DNA of 7,860 nucleotides from the NCBI GenBank assembly GCA_958404085.1, contig CATXZX010000066.1, positions 1-7,860 of the forward strand. The letters are read 5' to 3'. The position numbers and the translations under genes were made by a program. The stretch is from an uncultured Prevotellaceae bacterium. GTDB lineage: Bacteria > Bacteroidota > Bacteroidia > Bacteroidales > Bacteroidaceae. Below are positions 5,301 to 7,860 of the stretch, piece by piece. The notes under the pieces were generated by a model. That model did not search any database. It saw only the letters and a list, made by a program, of their open reading frames with translations, and was not told the DNA's origin. Position 1 is the stretch's first letter; every line of letters begins with the position of its first letter.

Positions 5301-5329
5301 ATGATAACACATACATTTTTGTATTACAA
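5301..5329 (-). promoter_or_regulatory. Predicted promoter of the RHH/lipoprotein cassette
   Basis: On the minus strand: -35 TTGTAA (5329-5324), 17-base spacer, -10 TATCAT (5306-5301) preceded by TGT (extended -10). The spacer contains a short inverted repeat, ATAC-N6-GTAT, which could be an operator for the RHH-tail protein encoded just downstream, but it is short. The surroundings are strongly A+T-rich, and a terminator for the upstream operon lies just before it. Confidence 0.55.
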
Positions 5330-5375
5330 GAAATCGAGTCGCATAAGATAACTGTTTTCTTAACTTATTACCACC

Positions 5376-5404
5376 AAAAAAGAGCGCACCATCGGTGCGC
5401 TCTT
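5376..5404 (-). terminator. Strong intrinsic terminator of the 7860-5417 operon
   Basis: A perfect stem, AAGAGCGCACC (5380-5390) with GGTGCGCTCTT (5394-5404), and a 3-base loop. On the minus strand the stem is followed by six U residues (complement of the A-run 5376-5381), 13 bases after the stop codon of the 74-aa gene. This is the clearest terminator in the window. Confidence 0.9.
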
Positions 5405-5416
5405 ATACCCTATGTT

Positions 5417-5641
5417 TTACGTCCTTGATTGGATGGTTTTAATATTACACCAGAAGTCATCTTCGGAAAAATTTGTTCCAGCATAATACTCAAACAACAC
5501 CTCATCCGGGATAGTATCCGCCGCTTCTGCCGAATCACTCCAATATGTGAGGGTTCCCGCGCCTTCGTTGACTTCACAAACATAGTTTTGCTTGAGCTCA
5601 TCTAACTCGTCGCGAGTTAAGTTTTGAACTGCACGCATCAT
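5417..5641 (-). CDS. Small acidic protein, hypothetical
   Basis: A 74-aa protein rich in Asp/Glu: LTRDELDELKQNYVCEVNEG, then IPDEVLFEYYAGTNFSEDDF and a Cys near the end. I recall the pattern DELKQxYxC ... IPDEVxxEYYxGxxFxxDDF from very common small proteins of Clostridia mobile elements; no function is known. The start is either the ATG at 5641 or the adjacent one at 5638; both are suitably placed after SD AAAGGAG. It is the last gene before the terminator at 5376-5404. It is separated from the DUF6273 gene by 72 bases that contain a G+C-rich hairpin. Confidence 0.83.
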   Translation of the reverse strand: MMRAVQNLTRDELDELKQNYVCEVNEGAGTLTYWSDSAEAADTIPDEVLFEYYAGTNFSEDDFWCNIKTIQSRT

Positions 5642-5674
5642 TCCGCTTTCTCCTTTCTTTGCCGATTTGATTTA

Positions 5675-5698
5675 CCCCTGCCCCTTGCGGGGCGGGGG
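5675..5698. repeat. G+C-rich hairpin between the DUF6273 gene and the 74-aa gene
   Basis: CCCCTGCCCC (5675-5684) pairs over 10 positions, one of them a wobble, with GGGGCGGGGG (5689-5698). On the minus strand the loop is GCAA, a stable GNRA tetraloop. No U-run follows, so it is more likely a 3' end stabiliser, processing or pausing site than a terminator. It ends 18 bases before the SD of the 74-aa gene. Confidence 0.6.
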
Positions 5699-5713
5699 AT
5701 TAGCGATTAAAGA

Positions 5714-6565
5714 TTAAATACAGAAGCCCAGCGGCACGCCCTCCGAGCAATCGGCATAGCCATAGGTCGCGCTGCCAAATATGCTGACCATGCAGAAGAG
5801 GTCCGAGACGCCGTCATACACGGAGCGAAGCCAAACATCACAAGCGGAGCCATTCTCGTCATAGGTAATCCTGTCCTTGCTCGTTGCGAATGCCTCATAT
5901 CGCTGACCGTCCTCAACGGGCGAATAAATGGCACTGCCAAACACTTCACTCTCGGAAAATATCCATAACTTGCGATACATATTTTTAATACTACCATTAT
6001 ACGTTACACATCTTTTTGACGCTTCACGCACATAAGGCAATATTGATGCGGGGATCCAACTGTGTGGCGATTCTATAAAAGATTTATCCAGTTCAGAGAT
6101 AGAGAATCCATCAGGGCATGAATTGGGATTCATGCGAGCTTTTTTGAGGTGGTCTACCTGCCTTAGCGTAATAGTGTTATTGCGCCCAGTTAAAGCATCT
6201 ATATCATGCCCTATACCCACGACTTCAAATTTAATACCGTCCACTATAATGGTATCGTGCACTTTGTAATATTTCTGTGCTTCACCCGCTTTAGAAATGC
6301 GAGACATTTTTGCTATTTCGCTCTCAACAGGTGTGATGCCCAACTGCCGCGTCTGCTCTTCCTCGATTGATATTTTGAATTGCTTGTCTTCACCAAGCGC
6401 AAGGTGAAGCACTCCCGCCTCTTTCTCATCAGGCCACGACGAGAATGCCTCGCAGTCCAACTGTTCGCCAAAACACTCGTGGAACCCAGCGACAAGTGTA
6501 CTATCTTCTGCCCGGAAATCCTCATACAGGCCATAGCTTATCGCGTCTTGAATGTGCTTAATCAT
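5714..6565 (-). CDS. DUF6273 domain protein (C-type-lectin/FGE-like fold expected)
   Basis: A 283-aa protein. Residues 1-95 are an unrecognised N-terminal region (QDAISYGLYEDFRAEDSTLV). Residues 103-283 match the DUF6273 pattern: a beta start (TIIVDGIKFEVVGIGHD), LPYVREASKR, KLWIFSESEVFGSAIYS, DVWLRSVYDGVSDLFCMVSI and the C-terminal GVPLGFCI. The closing block WLRS ... FCxV ... GVxxGFCI is very characteristic. Such domains are thought to have a C-type-lectin-like fold and are common in gut Firmicutes; the ligand is unknown. No signal peptide is present. The start at 6565 is preferred because SD AAAGGAG is 11 bases upstream and its ATG overlaps the preceding gene's TGA as ATGA; an in-frame ATG at 6622 lies inside the preceding gene without an SD. 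It ends in TAA. Confidence 0.88.
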   Translation of the reverse strand: MIKHIQDAISYGLYEDFRAEDSTLVAGFHECFGEQLDCEAFSSWPDEKEAGVLHLALGEDKQFKISIEEEQTRQLGITPVESEIAKMSRISKAGEAQKYYKVHDTIIVDGIKFEVVGIGHDIDALTGRNNTITLRQVDHLKKARMNPNSCPDGFSISELDKSFIESPHSWIPASILPYVREASKRCVTYNGSIKNMYRKLWIFSESEVFGSAIYSPVEDGQRYEAFATSKDRITYDENGSACDVWLRSVYDGVSDLFCMVSIFGSATYGYADCSEGVPLGFCI

Positions 6566-7104
6566 ATAAATAAAGGCTCCTTTCCATGCATTTGATGCTC
6601 TTTTGTTTTGAAGTAAAAACATTCTCGTTTTTTCGTGGCTTCTTGAACGATAACAGTGATGTGATGACCCAGGGACGCTGCAACTTCATTGCTCGTCTCC
6701 ACAATGAGCCATGCCGAAGTAAGTAGCTGCCGTACATCGTCAAGGGGCATTTTCCAACCGGTTATGCCCCGTCGTCCCACTTGAATACAGTGTGCTTCCG
6801 GCTGCAAGAAACCACTGAAGTCTATCACGTCCTCCGCTTCCTGGGCGGTATATTGTGCCTGCCGCTTGTTCTTGAAGTGTTCGTTGAGCAATTCAAGAAG
6901 GCAGCAGTATTCTCCGCCGTGCAGACGATAGAGGTTTGTGGACTTACTCTTGGTGTAGTCACCGTCGTTGCGCATATAGTCACGATAAACGGTCCGGTAG
7001 TCGTCGATGGACCCTTTAAGCCCGTCACCGTACACTTTGCGGTTCCATTCCTGCAGTTCGGTTGCGTCATACTGGTCGTATAAATCTTTTGTTTTTGTTC
7101 TCAT
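6562..7104 (-). CDS. Hypothetical 180-aa protein
   Basis: A 180-aa soluble-looking protein beginning MRTKTKDLYDQYDATELQEW, with DYMRNDGDYTKSKSTNLYRL, CCLLELLNEHFKNKRQAQYT and a C-terminal part with TSAWLIVETSNEVAASLGHH. I recognise no domain. The first 100 residues are charged and helix-rich; the last 70 are more hydrophobic but too short for a membrane span. The ATG at 7104 follows SD AAAGGGG, which immediately follows the TAG of the zinc-protein gene (13-base gap). Its 3' end overlaps the DUF6273 gene by 3 bases (ATGA), indicating coupled translation with that lectin-like protein. A shared function is possible but not shown. Confidence 0.8.
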   Translation of the reverse strand: MRTKTKDLYDQYDATELQEWNRKVYGDGLKGSIDDYRTVYRDYMRNDGDYTKSKSTNLYRLHGGEYCCLLELLNEHFKNKRQAQYTAQEAEDVIDFSGFLQPEAHCIQVGRRGITGWKMPLDDVRQLLTSAWLIVETSNEVAASLGHHITVIVQEATKKRECFYFKTKEHQMHGKEPLFI

Positions 7105-7117
7105 GAGTTTCCCCTTT

Positions 7118-7414
7118 CTATTGTTTTGTTTGACAGCGGTATTTTTTCTTAAATAACAGCGCGATAGGAGAGCGCTGTGCGTCCAGGCAAGGATGCTCTT
7201 TTTTATAACACGCGGGGCACAAGACAGAATCCTCTTCCCTACACATTTTATAAAACGTGGCCTCGCCTAATTCACGAAAGAAGCAGAGCGAGCAGTATGT
7301 ATAGCCGCACACCTCGCATTCCCACAAATCTCCGTGTATGTCATCAGTAGCGTCCCACGCCTCCTCGAAACCGCAACTATCACATGAATATAAATCTTCG
7401 TTTATATAGCCCAT
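7118..7414 (-). CDS. Small zinc-finger protein with four CxxC pairs
   Basis: A 98-aa protein with Cys11/14, Cys33/36, Cys41/44 and Cys66/69 (SCDSC, WECEVC, YCSLC, LCPAC), plus Cys58, Cys76 and Cys94. The order and spacing fit two zinc sites, as in RING/ZZ-type cross-brace or tandem zinc-ribbon folds. I recall similar small proteins (MGxYNxDL ... C-x2-C ... WECEDC ... CPxCY) from Clostridia mobile elements, function unknown. The start at 7414 is chosen because SD AAGGAG lies 7 bases upstream; an in-frame ATG at 7456 would add 14 residues (MQMLVLRKKG...) with no good SD and overlaps a separate small frame. It ends in TAG, 13 bases before the next start. DNA, RNA or protein binding are all possible. 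Confidence 0.85.
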   Translation of the reverse strand: MGYINEDLYSCDSCGFEEAWDATDDIHGDLWECEVCGYTYCSLCFFRELGEATFYKMCREEDSVLCPACYKKEHPCLDAQRSPIALLFKKKYRCQTKQ

Positions 7415-7460
7415 TTTGATACTCCTTCCCTTTTTTCGGAGAACAAGCATTTGCACTCAT
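7380..7460 (-). CDS. Possible 26-codon leader ORF overlapping the zinc-protein gene
   Basis: An ATG at 7460 has an excellent SD (AAAGGAG, 6-7 bases upstream) and reads MSANACSPKKGKEYQNGLYK followed by RRFIFM and a TGA at 7382-7380. It overlaps the first 35 bases of the zinc-protein gene in another frame, and that gene's SD lies inside it. It could be a translated leader that couples or limits expression of the zinc protein, or the left-over 5' end of a deleted gene. The only evidence is the SD and start, so chance is not excluded. Confidence 0.4.
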   Translation of the reverse strand: MSANACSPKKGKEYQNGLYKRRFIFM

Positions 7461-7487
7461 GGGTTTCTCCTTTCTTTTGTTCTGATA

Positions 7488-7685
7488 TCAGTTTTTATCC
7501 TTTTCAATTTTTTCTCTGGCCATAACAATTCTGGCAGGGTACTGCGGGCAATTTTCTCTATACTCCTTCAACCGTTGCTGCGCTTCAGCTCTGGTGAACT
7601 CTGTCAGTTCGTGTTCCCAGCCGTGTCCATAGCCATAATTTACCATCAGCTTCCATACGTCACGAGTTTTTCTCTGATATGGCAT
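7488..7685 (-). CDS. Small hypothetical protein of a mobile-element family
   Basis: A 65-aa basic protein, MPYQRKTRDVWKLMVNYGYG, then WEHELTEFTRAEAQQRLKEY and a C-terminal PARIVMAREKIEKDKN. I recall the pattern YQRKTRDVxxxxxNYGxGWE ... EYPxRIVxxREKI from small proteins of Clostridia elements; the role is unknown. The ATG at 7685 is preferred over an ATG at 7838 in the same frame because SD AAAGGAG lies 10 bases upstream and the longer version is an arginine-rich frame running through the neighbouring gene. The start overlaps the preceding gene by 26 bases, suggesting translational coupling. It ends in TGA. Confidence 0.82.
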   Translation of the reverse strand: MPYQRKTRDVWKLMVNYGYGHGWEHELTEFTRAEAQQRLKEYRENCPQYPARIVMAREKIEKDKN

Positions 7686-7860
7686 CCGCTTCTTTCTCCT
7701 TTCTTTTTGCAACCTCATCCCAGTACGCATCGTACTGGAAAGCACAATCCAACATTGGCCGGCCCGTAATCTGGTCTTTGAATGGTTTAACAAATAATCT
7801 CCTGTTGAGGCCGTGCTCCTTGTACCATCTGTCGACAATCCGTGCTGTTTTTGGCGTCAA
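7660..7860 (-). CDS. Hypothetical protein, N-terminus cut off by the window
   Basis: The frame is open to the right edge; 66 codons are visible, ending in a TGA at 7662-7660. The visible part contains TARIVDRWYKEHGLNRRLFV, FQYDAYWDEVAKRKEKEADA and a polar end. It resembles small charged proteins of Clostridia elements that contain a WDAYWNE-like segment, but I cannot name the family. The TTG at the very edge might be a start, but no upstream sequence is available to judge. It overlaps the next gene by 26 bases, so the two belong to the same transcript. Confidence 0.7.
   Translation of the reverse strand: MTPKTARIVDRWYKEHGLNRRLFVKPFKDQITGRPMLDCAFQYDAYWDEVAKRKEKEADAISEKNS

Noticed and set aside
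5714..5840. DUF6273 C-terminus as a diversity-generating retroelement variable region
   Set aside because: No reverse transcriptase, template repeat or adenine-biased pattern is visible here. The lectin-like resemblance alone is not enough.

Overview
The window looks like an accessory stretch of a mobile element (integrative-conjugative element, large plasmid or phage-like island) from a Clostridia-type Firmicute. The grounds are: every credible gene lies on the minus strand; genes are small, tightly packed and often overlapping; nearly all starts carry a strong purine-rich Shine-Dalgarno (SD) of the AAAGGAG type; and several products (DUF1281/YubB-like, DUF6273, small acidic proteins, cysteine-cluster proteins) belong to families I associate with Firmicute mobile elements. 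There is no integrase, relaxase, replication gene, rRNA, tRNA or CRISPR array, so the element type is inferred.

Read in the direction of transcription (high to low coordinates), the layout is as follows. (1) 7860-5414: a run of six or seven small genes (partial 66-aa protein, 65-aa protein, a possible 26-codon leader ORF, a four-CxxC zinc protein, a 180-aa unknown, a DUF6273 protein and a 74-aa acidic protein). Overlaps and short gaps suggest one transcript, closed by a clear intrinsic terminator at 5376-5404. (2) 5329-3875: a self-contained two-gene cassette with its own extended -10 promoter, encoding a protein with a C-terminal ribbon-helix-helix-like tail and then a lipoprotein. A long inverted repeat lies after it. 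(3) 3789-3607: a gene-free leader region with an extended -10 promoter, a hairpin containing a 16-bp palindrome, and an intrinsic-terminator-like hairpin with a U-run. It looks like an attenuator or small RNA ahead of the next operon. (4) 3551-2558: a YubB-like (DUF1281) gene and a gene interrupted by an in-frame TAG. (5) 2557-2416: a gene-free stretch with two hairpins, one placed exactly between a strong SD and the start codon of the next gene. (6) 2415-1: a 97-aa unknown, a 165-base spacer with competing inverted repeats, then three close-set genes: a composite cysteine-motif protein, a second cysteine-cluster protein, and a large hypothetical running off the left edge with an in-frame upstream extension.

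No pathway can be assembled from these genes. The best leads are regulatory RNA and gene decay: the SD-hairpin-AUG arrangement, the leader with its early terminator, the TGG-to-TAG-type interruption, and the RHH/lipoprotein cassette. Family assignments come from recalled motif patterns, not from searches.
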